Part shown: positions 11,458 to 29,422 of the stretch, one piece after another
Numbering within the stretch: position 1 is the stretch's first letter
How the letters are laid out: every line of letters begins with the position of its first letter
Position numbers and translations under genes: made by a program
Source: Saururus chinensis
Taxonomy: Eukaryota > Streptophyta > Magnoliopsida > Piperales > Saururaceae
Assembly: GCA_035235625.1 (NCBI GenBank)
Contig: CP141146.1
Location: 9,294,501 to 9,358,500 of the forward strand
Direction of reading: 5' to 3'
DNA length: 64,000 nucleotides
Notes under the pieces: model-generated
Told to the model about the DNA's origin: nothing
What the model saw: the letters and a program-made list of their open reading frames with translations, nothing else
The model's database searches: none

Positions 11458-14400
11458 CTTCTTAAGGCATGAGAGATGCTCTAAAGCAGGCAGTTCACCC
11501 TTCTGACCTCGTCGTGTAAACTATCAAAGTGCTTTCTTTGTCAAACTTAAAATTATAATTAAAAACTTTCAAAATTTATTCATTTTCTCATGCCGCATGA
11601 TTGCTGTCGTAAGAACTTCAGTCGCGTGCAAGATGAAAAAAACTTATTTTATATAATTAAGATGAGAAAACTCAATTACCCAAAAATAAAAAAAACTCTC
11701 CTGCATATAAGGCGACCAACTTTGCCATCTTTTTTATTCTTTTTCAATGAAACCCTCAAGTCATCAGCAACAAAAAAAAAGAGAATAAAATAAGATCATA
11801 CAGGTCATTGGATTTGTATCCTAAACAGACAACAAGAAACTCTCCTCGTTTCCATGCAAGGCTCTGCATTTCAGTGGCTATTTTTTTGGGGTTTTTAACT
11901 TACTAAACAATGTCGGATCTCCGCGTCCTAAGTCGTTTTCGAGCAAAGATGCTCACGAAGGAAAAGATGCTGAAAGCTATAGCCAACATCAGGTGAGCCC
12001 TGAATGGAATATCTATTGTGAAACTGCGAAATCGTCAATATGGAAATGGGTTCCATTATACACTATGCAAATATCCTTTTCTTGTAAGGCTTCCTTTCCC
12101 TTGTTCATATACAAGTGTTATGACCTAGCCACCTCTACGGGCCATTATAATTAAGAATTTCTTATAACCTACGTTATTAATTGTTGTTAAAGGAGATCAG
12201 TAGTATTAATTAAATTCCTTGATAAATATGTAAGGTCATTAGCCAACAAACGGTACGTGAGACTCTTTTGATTAATGAATTAGAATAGACAAAAAATTAT
12301 GTAATTCCTCCTTCTTGCCTTCATTCTTCCCTTCTCTGTTTCGTCCGTCTTCTCAATCCACCCTCCCGCCACGTTGTAGAAGACCTGTCTACAATATTGG
12401 GATAGGAAGTCAGTAACTTTCCCTTGCCATCTCTTCGACACCACCAGATTTAGAAAAAGAGGAGGTCATGGCTGCCTGATTTAGAAAAAGAAGTGTTTTT
12501 AGGGTTCAATTTTTGGGGAAAGTAGGGGAAATTGAGGAAGGAAGGATGTGGTATAGAAGTAATGAATAAATAAGAATTTTTTTACTCTATTCGAGGGACA
12601 AAAGAGTTTAATGATATGCATAGAGCCACCTTCTTTATTAAAAATGTCATGTTTTACCATTTTATCATATAAATCCTTGTTTTGAAATAGTGGCCCTCCT
12701 CTTGTACTTCTATTGGCACATAGCCATGAACAACTTTGGTGGCTAGAAAAGACATTGGGTACAGATAAAGTGACGATGATTTTAAATTGAATCGAAAACT
12801 CAGAGCTAGAATTTTGCACTTTACTACGAATTTGAATGAAAATTACAAAGAAAACAAGCAGAGATGCAACACCATGTTAAATCTACTACTTCAACTCAAC
12901 AGAGCTCGAGGAAACCTTCACGTGGAATTAACCAAAGCTCAATTCAACAACAATTAGCTTCTTAATACAATTGAATCACTATTTATACTAAACGGAAACT
13001 CTCCTTCATATCCGGATGATTCAAATCAAGTTCAAAATTGACGGCGTTAATTGAAATCCCGTTTCCATTTCACTGTTCAGACATTCATTTGGAGAAGACG
13101 ACCAACGAACGTAACGGTCTTTTTATTTAGACTGAAATGTCACAAGTACCCATATCAAGTTCACGAAATTACCCATTATACCAATGCAAAGTCTTTCAGC
13201 CCGTTAGTGATTACCGAAAATATCCCAATCTATTTTAAAACCTTCAATGCTTGAACCACTTCTCCTCTTAGCTTATGTAAAAACATTTTGCTCCTGCATC
13301 ATAAAGACCACATGATATTGAACATGTTTTTTTTAAATTCAATTCTAGTGAACATATTAGATCCATTTTCACTCATCACCTTCTTCATTACGTAGTATCA
13401 TACTCTACTTTGACAGCAGCTAGATTATGAATCACAGTACTGTACAAACGGACATTCTCTATTTCAACATATTAGCTTAGTACTTATGATCTCTTAAGGG
13501 AGAATATATAAATTGCACTTTAAATATATTAATAGCTTTTATTTAAAAATAATAATTTTTATTAAATAGTAAAACCTATATCTAAAAGAAGAAAAAATAA
13601 GCTATTACTATGAAACAAACTATTTTACCAAATGGTGCTATTAATTTAAGACGGAGGGTGTATTTTATTTAATCAATATTTATTTTTCTATTGTACCCGT
13701 ATATGCCAACCTTTTATCTTATCTGTAATACCATTTAAATAAATAAAAAACAACTATTACCTCTCATATTCTAGTTGCAGGATAAAGATTATCCCTAAAA
13801 AAAATCAACAGATGACATTTGCATTGCTCGTCATCCCTCATGGGCAGGCGCTATCGTCCCCATATGTCAGCGGGGCCCAAGGCCTTTCAACCCCCTCCAA
13901 CCCCAATGTTATGTCTAGCTTGTTGATACCCCCTTTGGTAGACAACATCTTATATATTTAGGAGTTATTTGACACCGACTGAATGAGATATGGGAAACGC
14001 TTTTCTGGCTCTCTCCTGCGGAACTACTTTTGGGTCAAAGTAGTTACCAAATTACCTTATAATTAAAAAAGAATAAGTCTATATATACCCTAATAATCCC
14101 CTCAATACTTTAATAATTTCATAAATTTCTTATAAATTTATAAATAAAATAGAGTACTAAGAGGATTAGTGGGGTGCATAGATACGTTCTTTAAAATATT
14201 ATAAATTTATAGCATATAAAAATCTAGCGGGTGCTTTAGCGTGCTAAAGCGGCCGTTACATTATGGCTTTGAAAGATCATGGTCATAATCTAACGGGGCT
14301 AAACTGTAAGAAAAATGTTTTTCTGACTACATTTGCATGATCGAATGATCCGTTAACATGTGGAAAGGGGAAACATTGGATTTATTGGTCATAAACTGGC

Positions 14401-14921
14401 CAGACAAGCACCGACTAAAATGCTGATTAAACATCCTATCAGACATCCCTTTATAATATTCCATTCTACATAGTTGATTGTATGTTATGGTCTTGTGAAC
14501 AGCCCTAAATTTTCTGAAGTAAAATATTAATCCGTATGGGCCGTTTGGCTTTTCTCGATCTGCTACAACATGCAATTTAGTTCTCGCCGCCGGGAAGCTT
14601 AAAAATAGCGTTGGTGCTGGTCTATTTAGTTGTTTACGCTTTAATGAAGGAAACAGCCAAATCAATAATTAAATGGTTACCACGCGTGCCAAAGCTCGAA
14701 GGCGATTCTTTCGTGCATACCCGCCGCTGCGTGAAAGAGAGAGCCTTCGTCTCCATTAGCCGTAAGTCCAAAGACTTCCATTAGGAAAATCTCTTCCTGA
14801 CCAACTCTTCCTTTCAATAATCTTCACGTCACCACCGATGAGGAGGCTCGGGCCCGCAGCTTGTTGTGGAAAAGGGCGACCGCGTCGATGGCATCGCGTC
14901 TGGGCATCACTGTCGAGCTCC
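11458..14921. other. intergenic DNA, no gene recognised
   Basis: AT-rich sequence between the left inverted-repeat arm and ACR gene A. I found only a degenerate Stowaway-like MITE near 13.5-13.66 kb and scattered short frames with no recognisable domains. The last few hundred bases should hold the gene A promoter. Confidence 0.5.
13497..13660. mobile_element. degenerate Stowaway-like MITE
   Basis: The right end GCTATTAATTTAAGACGGAGGG followed by TG|TA resembles the other Stowaway-like copies. The left end is decayed (about 13497), so its boundary is approximate. Confidence 0.4.
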
Positions 14922-14928
14922 TATATAG
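14922..14928 (+). promoter_or_regulatory. candidate TATA box of ACR gene A
   Basis: TATATAG lies about 140 bases upstream of the chosen ATG at 15070, in a locally GC-richer region. That would give a leader of roughly 110 bases. This is position and motif only. Confidence 0.45.
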
Positions 14929-15069
14929 AGAGAGGTCCTCTTGCACGGTCTGGAAGTTAAGATAGCCCAAGCAAGACAGAGCCCGCCAGGGACTGGTTCA
15001 TAAGGGTGCTTCCTCTTTGTTCATAGATCATAACAGTGAGAGGAAGGACTGAGGAGAGAGGCAGTGTCC

Positions 15070-18000
15070 ATGGATCTGAATGGGCAACTCATCATGCGGA
15101 TGAACACGCCCAGGTTCCCCTCTTATCTCTTTTTCATTTCATCTTCTTCCATGAAGATCTGGTTCTGACCCATCTTCCACTGGCCCCCCCTAACCTTCAG
15201 TTCTCTGCAGGGTGGTTATCGAGAACGTCGTCTGCCCCACGGCCACTCTGATCATGGTCATCCCCTAATCCCAAAGCGTGCCATGTTCTGGGACTCTTCC
15301 CAACTTGTTTTGCCCTGACCATTGATCTCGTTTGTTTTCGTTGATTAGGTGGACAGCGGGACAAAGAATGGGTTCCTGCTTGAATCAGTTCAGATTCTGG
15401 GCGATCTCAATCTCTCCGTCAACAAGGCGTTCATCTCGTCCAACGGCCACATGTTCAGAAACGGTAAAACAATCACCTCTGACTCTGAGTCCATAAGCTC
15501 ATTTGATCTGTTCCAGCCGGACCTCATTGAATTTCCACTGCTTCTTCACTCAGTGTTCTACGTGACGGACGAAGAGGGCAGCAAACTCACGGACGAAGTC
15601 ATCGATCATATTGAGCAGGTAAATGTAAAGGCCCGTACTTGCGCGTAGACTTTCGGGCCGTGCAGCAAATAGCTTGGAGAGCGTATAGCGGGACTGGAGT
15701 CCGGTAATTAGCCTACATGGGGTTGCGGACATGGTACATAAGAAAGCATTGGATCATAAGAATTATGGACCATGTCCGGATTCCTATTTAGGCTGATCAC
15801 GGAGCTACTATAGAAAACCGGTCACGCAAACAGTTTTCAATAGTTTTGATTCTTTTGATCTGCCCACCTGCCCATACATGCGTTCCAAGGTCACGCGGTC
15901 CTACTCCTACACCAAACCCAAGTTAGTTTTTTAAATATAAAAATAATTAAAAAAGTGGTGCTTGATGTTTTGAGCTTACACATATTTGCCAATGACTAAA
16001 AAACCTCTATTAAAATATTTTTTTTATTTTTGACAAAAATATATCTAAGTTGTTTGGGTGTAACTCATCATGCTTGCTGATGAGTCGTGCTTTGAGTTGT
16101 GCAATACACATGCGATGCACATTATCCTTCCAAAACCCGGATTAGTTTAAGGGATTAATAAACGTAGCTTGGCCGTGCCTGGGAAGTAACGATTGTGGTA
16201 GAAGTGGCTATTCCGTAGCTGGCCACGAATAGAGAGCAACATCACGCTGCCCTGGCAAGTGTAGATTCCAAACACGACTAGAGAATTTTAGCCTTTTAGT
16301 AGCAAACAAGGCTGGAGGTCGCGGCCATAAAGGATGAGCCAAGAAAAAAGTACGAAGCCAATAGACACTTTAAAAAAAATTTAAAATAAGGGTATTTTAA
16401 AATTTAAAATTTATAAGAAGGCAATGACAAATTTTAAAATTTTGGCAGTAAAATTAATAAGGGTATTTTGTCACTTGTAATTAATTAGTGACAATTGTGT
16501 CACTTGCCCTACGATTAGAGACAAAAGCCCCAATTAATATTCCATCAAACTGTTTTATATAAAATATATCATCAAACTTAAAATTGACTAAAACAATAGA
16601 TCATGGACTTATTAGAATCTTATTCTTGATTTGTTTAGTGTATCCCACAATGGTCTGACCGCTACCAAGACAAAACAGCACTAGAACTAACGACAACTGA
16701 TAGGACGGGCCTCCTCTCGGAGATCTTCTCTGTCCTTGCTGGCCTCCACTGCAAAGTAGTGGAGGCGAAGGTTTGGACCCACAATGGCCGTGTGGCATCG
16801 CTGATCTACATCACTGACGACAGGAGCTCCGGCGACTTGCCTATCGCTGTCGACTATGAGAGGGTCGAGTTGATCAAGGCACGATTGCAAGACTTGCTCG
16901 GTGATGGAGCCAAGACTGCTGTATCCGTTGGAGCTGCTACCCACATAGAGCGGCGGCTCCACCAAATGATGTTTGCGGATCGGGACTATGAGAAGCCGAC
17001 TTTGTCAAGGGGAGCGGTGGTGGTGGTGAAAGAATGGTGGGAGAGGGGGTACACGGCGGTGACCATCAAGTGTAGGGACCGGCCCAAGTTGTTGTTTGAT
17101 GTGTTATGCACATTGACAGACATGGACTACGTTATCTTCAATGCCACCATTGATACCAATGGCTCTCGGGCCCACCAGGTATTTAGAAATTACATTTTTT
17201 TTATTTTAAAAAGCTCGGTTTTCAAATCTTCCTTGAGATCAAATAACTAAGAGAATCAAGTCTAGTACTTTTTGCTATTACCATACATCATTTGATCGAC
17301 ATAAATGTTTTTTCAATTATTTAATTTTATCTATTTTTTATTTTTCAATTAATTAATTACATATATTAATGTTCAAATACATACGTACTTAAAGAGTTGT
17401 ATATCGAGATTTAAACGATTTACATGAAAAAAACTAGTTAAAATAAAAATAACAAAAATGAATTGTTTAGTAGGCATAGAAATGCTAATCATGCAAATAT
17501 CACATTATTTTTCAACCAGTGAAATTATTTAATCTACATAAGGTGAGTATTCTAGTAAACTTACGCTGAAATATTACTTATAAATATTTTGTATAAATTT
17601 TGAAACAAATATATTATAGAAGAGAAAGTCTCTACTTGAGTTTGATTGTTAGTCTTCACTCGGAGAGCCAATAATGAAATCATGTTACTTTTAAGGCACT
17701 TATGAGTTTGCCTTGAAAAGGTATGAAACTGAGATTTTTAGAGTCTTACTCGGAGAACCAACAATGAAATCATGTTACTTTTAAGGCACTTTTAGAGTTT
17801 GACTTTAAAAGGTAAGAAACCAGTGACTCAGATAAATTTTTGGAGTCAAAATAGAGTTTTAGAACTATGATATACACTTTAATTATGATGAAATATATTA
17901 GCAAAGTTATTAATATTGAGGGGCCAATCTTCTCGTAATAACAATTGATAATAAATTTGCTGCTGAATGCAGGAATTTCACATCAGACATGCAGATGGAA

Positions 18001-18529
18001 CTCCCATTAGTTTAGAGACAGAAAAGCAGTGCCTGATTCAGTGTTTGCAAGCTGCAATTAATAGAAGAACATCTGAGGTACATTTTTATTTTGTTAACAT
18101 AAATCATCACTATTTTGAGAGATTCCAATTTGATTCTTATTATGGAAAGCTGATTCAATATATGGTTTGAACAAGGGTGTGAGGCTGGAGTTATGCACGG
18201 GCGACCGGCAGGGCCTGCTTGCCGACGTGACCCACTCATTTCAGGAGAACGGGCTGTCTGTGACCCAAGCGGATGTATCGACACTGGACAGAACGGCAGC
18301 CAATGTATTCTATGTGACGCCTCATGCAGCGGAGCACCCGGTGAAGGCGGAGACGATAGAGGCGATCCGGCAGAGCGTCGGGGTGAAGAGCCTTATGGTG
18401 AAGGAGTCACGGCCAGTGTACCCTGCAGCAGCCTCATTGGCGAGGGTGGCTGCAAAGAGTGCTTGCACTCTGAAGAAGTTGTTCACAAGGAACCTTTGCA
18501 ATTTGGGTCCCGTTAGCTCCTCATCTTAG
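15070..18529 (+). CDS. ACT-domain-repeat protein, tandem copy A
   Basis: Predicted exons: 15070-15113, 15211-15256, 15349-15463, 15554-15618, 16639-17178, 17973-18077, 18176-18529. They join to an uninterrupted frame of 422 residues, close to the roughly 430-450 of plant ACR proteins, and all introns are GT-AG. Four ACT-type modules are visible: about 20-90, 103-180, 228-305 and 306-375. Family blocks include RMNTPR near the N-terminus, [42 protein letters not shown] and a C-terminal LKKLF...NLGP block, nearest to the ACR8-like group as I recall it. ACT domains bind amino acids; plant ACR proteins are thought to sense amino acids or regulate, but their biochemical role is poorly defined. The start is chosen because a stop lies 33 bases upstream in frame with no other ATG between. 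In the second ACT module the usual DRPGLL reads DRTGLL. Intron 4 is unusually long (1,020 bases). Most similar to copy C. Confidence 0.88.
17651..17822. repeat. 91-bp tandem duplication in intron 5 of gene A
   Basis: Two adjacent copies begin AGTCTT(C)ACTCGGAGA at 17651 and 17742 and share an AATGAAATCATGTTACTTTT block. It is purely intronic. Confidence 0.75.
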
Positions 18530-23224
<4,695 letters not shown>

Positions 23225-23326
23225 CTAGCCAACATTGTAGTTTTAGTGTTGGCTACTTGGCCATTAGATCATGGTTGATCTAATGGCTAGTTTCTTAGCC
23301 AACACTAAAGCTACAATGCTGGCTAG
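23225..23326. mobile_element. 102-bp hairpin (foldback MITE-like), copy 1
   Basis: The left half CTAGCCAACATTGTAG...TAGTGTTGGCTA...GGCCATTAGATCA pairs almost fully with the right half TGATCTAATGGC...TAGCCAACACTAAAGCTACAATGCTGGCTAG. A related hairpin is at 40577-40693. Non-coding. It is a likely foldback element or a candidate small-RNA hairpin. Confidence 0.65.
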
Positions 23327-23504
23327 ACAAACTCACATAATAATATGATTTATTTCCATGATGGATGTAGGTAGATGTTGAAATACATGTTGAAACTATT
23401 GTATGAATAAGGGGTAAGTAAACCCAATGCCCAATGCTTGACCCTTAGAATGAGTAAATCATTGGTCATTGTATATGACACCTAAGAATGGATAGGCCTA
23501 GTGT

Positions 23505-24128
23505 CAGGTAATATATAGAAAATAACGTCAATATTTACAAAATAATTAAATCCTTAAACATGCACTTAAACTCAAATATTGTCATGAATTTATCTTAGAA
23601 TAATACTTATAACAATAAGTAGGGAATAATGTATAAGTATTATTTATGCAATACATAAAAAATGGTATAAAAAATTAATAAATATAATTATATGCCTAAG
23701 CATGCTTCTAAAATCATCACATAATCATATACAAAAGGTATATGCATTTCATGAAATCTCTATCTATTCATATACATGCATGCTCATACATACAAACATA
23801 ATAATAATAATAAACCTCTTCTTATATAAACATAAGGGGCATTATATTTACCCATATCAAGTTATTAGGCATACTTTATCAATGAATAAGATAAGAAGAT
23901 CTACTCTATGTTTCTTGACTCTATGAGATTCATGCATATAATATATAAAATATAGTCTTTAAAGAAAATAAATCACAGGCACTTACAAAATTGCAAAAAA
24001 AATTATTGGACACTACTAAAATAATAAGAAGTTTAAATAAAATTTTGTAGCCCCAAAATTAGTCTTTAGACAGGTAGAAAAATAGTAGAAGTTAGAGGGT
24101 TAGTTTGGTCTTTTGACCTACTCAGAGG
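23505..24128. repeat. roughly 620-bp repeat module, copy 1
   Basis: It matches 24828-25460 and 33336-34050 over its length. Shared words include CAGGTAATAT.TAGAAAATAA, AAGATAAGAAGATCTACT and AGTTAGAGGGTTAGTTTGGTC. Homology ends after GACCTACTCAGAGGC. It is probably part of an LTR-derived sequence. Confidence 0.7.
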
Positions 24129-24389
24129 CACTACAATCTATACATTCATTAATGTATTTTTTATTCAACCATCAAGTATCACATACATTTTTTTCAATTA
24201 GAAAAAGGGAGAGTCTCGAGTTGTCCATAGTGTGAGCTATTACCCAAATTATTTTATAACCAGTTAAGTTTCTTAGTAATTCCCAATTCCCATTGTTAAA
24301 TAAAACTTTAGATATTACTTTTACGAGACAACCAAAGTCCGCATCATGACCTAACCAACATGGTTAACCCAAACTTGCCAAGGTAAGTC

Positions 24390-26418
24390 CAACCAAACAC
24401 GTAAGTGTCAGTAAGTACCATTTAGGCAAGACCCAGTGTATGCTAACTACTAAGGAACGAACGGCAAGAGATCCAAAACTAAATATGCCCACATCCCATA
24501 CCATGGACAAGCAAGGTTTCACCTTAACATCACAATTATGCAATGTAGGGCAGCTCTAGCATCTACATAGACTAACTTCACTACATGGTGGTGTCTAACT
24601 CGTGACGTCTTGAATTGATGCATATATTAAACTTAAATCACATCATATCGCAAAATATAGGTGCAAACATACATATACCAAACTACGCACAACATCTATA
24701 CATGTAATCATTTAAGTATTAATAAAAATATATAGTATAGTTATGAGAATTATTCACGTACTCTACATGGACATGTTATAAGAGCGATGCTTATAATAAC
24801 GCATGGAGAATAACCTTATATATATAATTCAGGTAATATCTAGAAAATAATGTCTATATTTACAAAATAATTAGATCCTTAAACAAGGACTTAAACTCAA
24901 AATATTATCATGAGTTTATCATAGAATAATACTTATATAAGTAAGAAATAATCATATAAGTATTATTTATGTCATAAACAAAAAATAGCATAAAAAACTA
25001 ATAAATATATTTATAAGCCTAAGCATGCATCTAAGATCATCACATATTCATATACAAAAGACATATGTATTTCATAAAATCTCTATCTACTCATATATAT
25101 GCATGCTCATACATAGAAGCATAATAATAATAATAAACCTCTTCTTATATGAACATGAGGGCTATTATATTTACCAATATCAAGTTATTAGGCATACATA
25201 ATCAATGAATAAGATAAGAAGATCTACTATATGTTTCTTGACTACATGGAACTCATGCATATAATGTATAAAAATATAGTCTTTAAAGAAAATAAATCAT
25301 AATAAATCACATACACTTACAAAATTCCAAAAACTCTTATTGGACACTACTAAAATAATAAGAAGTATAAATAAAATTTTGTACCTCAAAAATTAGACTT
25401 TGGACCGATAGAAAATTTGTAGAAGTTAGAGGGTTAGTTCAGTCATTTGACCTACTCGGAGGCTTTATAAAATTATGTAAGAATCACATAAAATCATGAC
25501 CGCATCACACTTGAAATTTCACTATTTTTAGACATATATAAAATGACTTACAAATTTTTCAATACTAAGATGAGAATATCAAATGAATTAAAAAGTCAAA
25601 AAAATATAGAAAATTTACAATAAAATCCAATCATACCAGCAATCTAATAAATCATATTCTAACAATCAAATCATCCTATTAATGCTAATGAATACTTATA
25701 AATATTTAGATTCATCAATAGGTTCCCTTACCTCCGATTTTCGATTTGGGCTTGACCTCCGCACACTTAGATCCTATGAAAATCAAAGAGATTTCTAAAT
25801 AACGATTCATAGTACAAAAGAATTCGGAATGATAGAAAGATCTAGTTTGAGGGAGAGGTTGAAATCAATATTGCTTGAATTAGAAGAAAGAATGGAAAAA
25901 ATTGAAAAGAGCTTGAAAACAGAGAAGGAGAGTGAGAAAGGGAGAATGGGGCGTAAAGAGAGAGAAATAGGGGGAGAGAGGGGAGCACGCACCAGCCAAG
26001 GGAGAGGGAGGGATGTACGAGAGAGAGGAGAGGGGAGGTTTTTTTTTCATATTTTTATAGTATTTTTACAAAAAGTATTTTCTAACCAAAAGTAGTTAGA
26101 GTGACCATAAATGAATCTGATTAGGCAAGCTAAGTAGTTAGTTTTTAGTCAAAGATCAAGTGGTTAGGGGGTTGAAAAACTTGGTCAAAAGATTTAAAAA
26201 GAAAACACATGTAACTACTTGTTGGCACGAATAGAGAGGGGATGGGGTGCCACAATCTAATTGGTTAGGCCATAGGTCCTGCGAAAATTCCTGTAGGCTC
26301 GGAATTATTCTATACTTGTATCTTCAAATAATTATAACTTGGTCATCCAATGTTCAATTTATGTGTTCTTGGGTGCGTTCTCTTCATCTTCAAGTTTAGT
26401 TTCTAATACAAGAGGTTT
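24390..26418 (-). repeat. 2-kb duplicated LTR-derived segment, copy 1
   Basis: It is nearly colinear with 32900-34997. It contains a purine-rich GGGAGAGA tract near 25.97-26.04 kb and, on the minus strand, the stretch ...GGAGGTCAAGCCCAAATCG...GGAGGTAAGGGAA seen near plant gypsy LTR leaders. An LTR-type start (TGTAATAACCAAAAATTTTG on the minus strand) lies just to the right, near 26663. So this looks like an LTR in minus orientation without coding sequence. Confidence 0.6.
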
Positions 26419-27031
26419 GAGGTCAAAATTATAAGTGTAGTGATAGATACTATTTTTAATGTATTAAGGTAAGAAACCCTAAAGTCGACACGTTGGGACT
26501 AATGTCTAAAGGTTCAACTAAGTCTCTAGTACAACAAACAAGCACGCACACACGCACACACACTCCAAAATCAATTAAATATAAAATCAAAACATTTTGA
26601 GGTCAATTTTTGAACTAAGAAAATATTTCAAAATACTTTTCAAAATTTTTGGTTATTACATTGGTTGTGGATATCAGTCTAATATATGTTCGAGCTATAT
26701 TTGAGGTGTTTGTGGTTGCATCTGATCGAATTATTTTGTTTGCCAATTTTTAGACATGTCATGGATGAAGTCCCTCAACCAACTATTTGTATGAGGTTTG
26801 GTTAATTTTTAAATGTAATGCATTTGCATAAAAGACATTTTTTGTTTATCCATAACTTAACTTAAGTATCATTTCTTTATTGAATTCTTAATAATTTAAA
26901 TACAATCATATTAATGTTACATTTGTGTTCTTCATTATACTTAATTGTTAAATATATGCAAGGCTAATTCAAAAAATACTACTACAAATAAAGAATATGA
27001 CATGCATAAGACTAAACTGTTATTATATATA

Positions 27032-27229
27032 CCCTCCGTCCTATATTAATTGCTACATTTGAGAAAACAGTGGTTTTTATTAAATGATGAAACCCACTTC
27101 TAAAATAAGGCAAAATATGCTTATAATACTCTTTGTAAGTACCCAACCACTTGAATGGAACAAAATGAAACTATTAATATGGAACAAACTTATTTGCCAA
27201 ATGGAGCTATTAATGTAAGAGAAATAGAG
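27032..27229. mobile_element. Stowaway-like MITE in right inverted-repeat arm
   Basis: It begins CCCTCCGTCCTATATTAATT and ends GTAAGAGAAATAGAG, with TA on both sides. It is the reverse-complement counterpart of the copy at 10674-10873, so it was copied with the arm rather than inserted separately. Confidence 0.65.
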
Positions 27230-27379
27230 TACTAAGTTACTACATTAATTCCTACCATGGCTGCCCTACTTGGTCATGGTCATTGATGCCTCTCTTCCTA
27301 GTCTTTCCAACTACATCACCTCTCATCCAATTGCCAAGAGGCTACGTCCATGAACATTAGTCGAGTTCACGAGATGACA

Positions 27380-27597
27380 TGTTTTAAAACTTTGGAAAAA
27401 TATTTAGATATTTTTATTTGCTATAATAGTAATTTCGTTGCAAATACATATTTTTGGGCAAAAATTATGTTTTGTCGCATAAAGTTATTTAAAACTTTGA
27501 AAAAATATTTAGATATTTTTATTTGCTATAATAGTAATTTCGTTGCAAATACATTTTTTTGGGCAAAAATTATGTTTTGTCGCATAAAGTTATGCTT
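27380..27597. repeat. roughly 110-bp tandem duplication
   Basis: Two adjacent, nearly identical copies containing ATATTTAGATATTTTTATTT and GTTTTGTCGCATAAAGTTA. The left inverted-repeat arm has one copy, so the doubling came after the arms were duplicated. A repetitive frame spanning it is a by-product. Confidence 0.8.
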
Positions 27598-28029
27598 TTA
27601 GGATGAATAACATTCTTTGCAAATAATTTTGGAAAAGTAAATAAAATTACATATTATTAATTGGGACAAAAGTAGTTTTCATTGTAAATAGTCATTCTTT
27701 TGCAGAAAAAAAGTCATTGCAAATAGGTAATGTTTGCCATAAATTTTATTTGTTGCACATAAGTTGGGAACAAGATCTCCTTCACAACAATCATTTGTAG
27801 CAAATGTCTTTATTTGTTCCAAATAATTACTTTTAGGGACACATTACAATTTGTGGCAAAAAATATTACAAAAAGTCATATTTATTGTGGTGTAGACGCA
27901 CACACACATAACTCATCCACTAATTATTTGACTGAGGACTAGCACCTTGTACCCTACTAAGGTCAGTTATAAAGGCTAAACATTTATTTCGATATTGTGA
28001 TTAATGGTGACATACAAAAAAGGAATTAT

Positions 28030-28220
28030 TTTTTATGCTCTCTATTTATCGTGAGCTAAGTGTAAAGAATACATGTAAAGTATTTATTTTTAAGATTGAC
28101 GACGCACATACTAACACAACACATGCTAGCGTAAGCACTATTTGTGCTAACATGCACTAGTATGTGCATCATTGATCTAAAAAATAGACGCTTCACAAGT
28201 GTTCCTTACGCTCTGCTCAT
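28030..28220. mobile_element. candidate MITE with imperfect terminal inverted repeats
   Basis: The left end GAGCTAAGTGTAAAG is mirrored by TGTTCCTTACGCTC on the right. The interior has GTATTTATTTTTAAGATTGA and a mirrored TTGATCTAAAAAATAGACGC. A similar left end occurs at about 43053 in gene C intron 5. Confidence 0.4.
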
Positions 28221-29422
28221 TATAAGAGCATAGCATTAAAAAATGCTTCCTACAAAAAGTTGGGATGCCCTATGCCGGTTTAAAGGGGAGGGTGCATTAA
28301 ATTTCAAAAGAACAAGATTTTTAACTCGTGCTTCGTTGATAAAAAAAGGTGTTGTAAGTATTTGTGTATCATCCGTCAATTTCCTGCATCGCATAGAACC
28401 CAGACACTACGCAAGATGGAAGATTTTGCAAATTGGGGATCAGTTAGTGAATATCAAACTGACATGCGCCTCAATTAATGATGGTAATTGGCTTCCTAGT
28501 GGTCGCTCACATTTACCTCTGTTAATACTAATTTAACAACTGTAGCTGATTTACTGTTACCAGTGATTGGAATATAAGGTTCATAGGTGTCTCAAGGCTA
28601 TTGCTTTTCAGAAGGTATATACTGCGGATATCCTTGTTAATTTGGAGGCATACGTAGAGATGCACCAGCTTCATCTATCGCTATGAATACACGGCAATTC
28701 CATACAAACTTTACTTATTTGACTATATATTGTGCTTAGTGTGTGGGCCATCTTGCAAGTAGCAAACAGATGGCTACAATCAGGTGGCTACTGCAAATTT
28801 CTACAATCAGATGGCTACTGCTAATGAAACTTCTCTGGCGGCTGTGGATGTGAAGCTTCCAAGTAATTACGTGGAAAACACAAAAACGAAACCGTGAGGA
28901 CTAGACGTTTTTTTGTACAACAAGAGTGAAGGCTTTGACTCGAATTTTATATGCATTGATTAAGACATTTACCCGATTGAGAGGTTATATAATGCCAAAA
29001 AATTCATTCCGGAAGGAAAAACCTTCATTGTTCAAAGCGTATTGGCACAAGATAGTCTTTGATCAACAAAATTAAAAGAAAATCATGAAAATTAATAAGT
29101 GTACGCAAAGATTTACTTACATATGATTAACAGATCGGAAATTGTCTTACGCAACAATTGCCTAGACAAACGCGTAGATGGTGAAGACTCGGCATCCACA
29201 AACCAATTCGACGAGTACATTTGCTGACCATTTTCGCCATTCCTGCTTCAAATAAAAAGGGGCAACCGGCCCTCACTGAGGTATATGCTGGCCACAAGCG
29301 TACGAGAAGGTAAAGCAGAGATATTTTCCGTCCCAAGTAACAACTTTTGCAGAGCATTGGTTTCTCCTGTTCTTGTTAAGAGACAGAGCTTCGGGAGTGC
29401 AGTTGTTTGATACGGCAAGAAG
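28221..29422. other. upstream region of ACR gene B; unassigned
   Basis: The longest open frame (28243-28536, plus) has 97 codons and no domain I recognise, so I do not call it a gene. A decayed pseudogene is possible. No convincing TATA box was found close to gene B. Confidence 0.35.

Larger units (their letters stand above)
26448..27665. repeat. inverted repeat, right arm
   Basis: Reverse complement of 10338-11457. It also carries an extra 110-bp tandem duplication (27380-27597). The two arms flank ACR gene A and about 15 kb of DNA. Confidence 0.8.

Noticed and set aside
25807..26095. Frames on both strands in the purine-rich tract (also 34390-34578)
   Set aside because: They are low-complexity GAGA-type sequence in the LTR-derived segment and are shared by both copies as repeat sequence.
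27350..27601. 83-codon frame with an internal duplicated block
   Set aside because: It is explained by the 110-bp tandem duplication in the right inverted-repeat arm.
28243..28536. 97-codon plus-strand frame upstream of ACR gene B
   Set aside because: No recognisable domain, splice continuation or promoter was found, so I could not support it as a gene.
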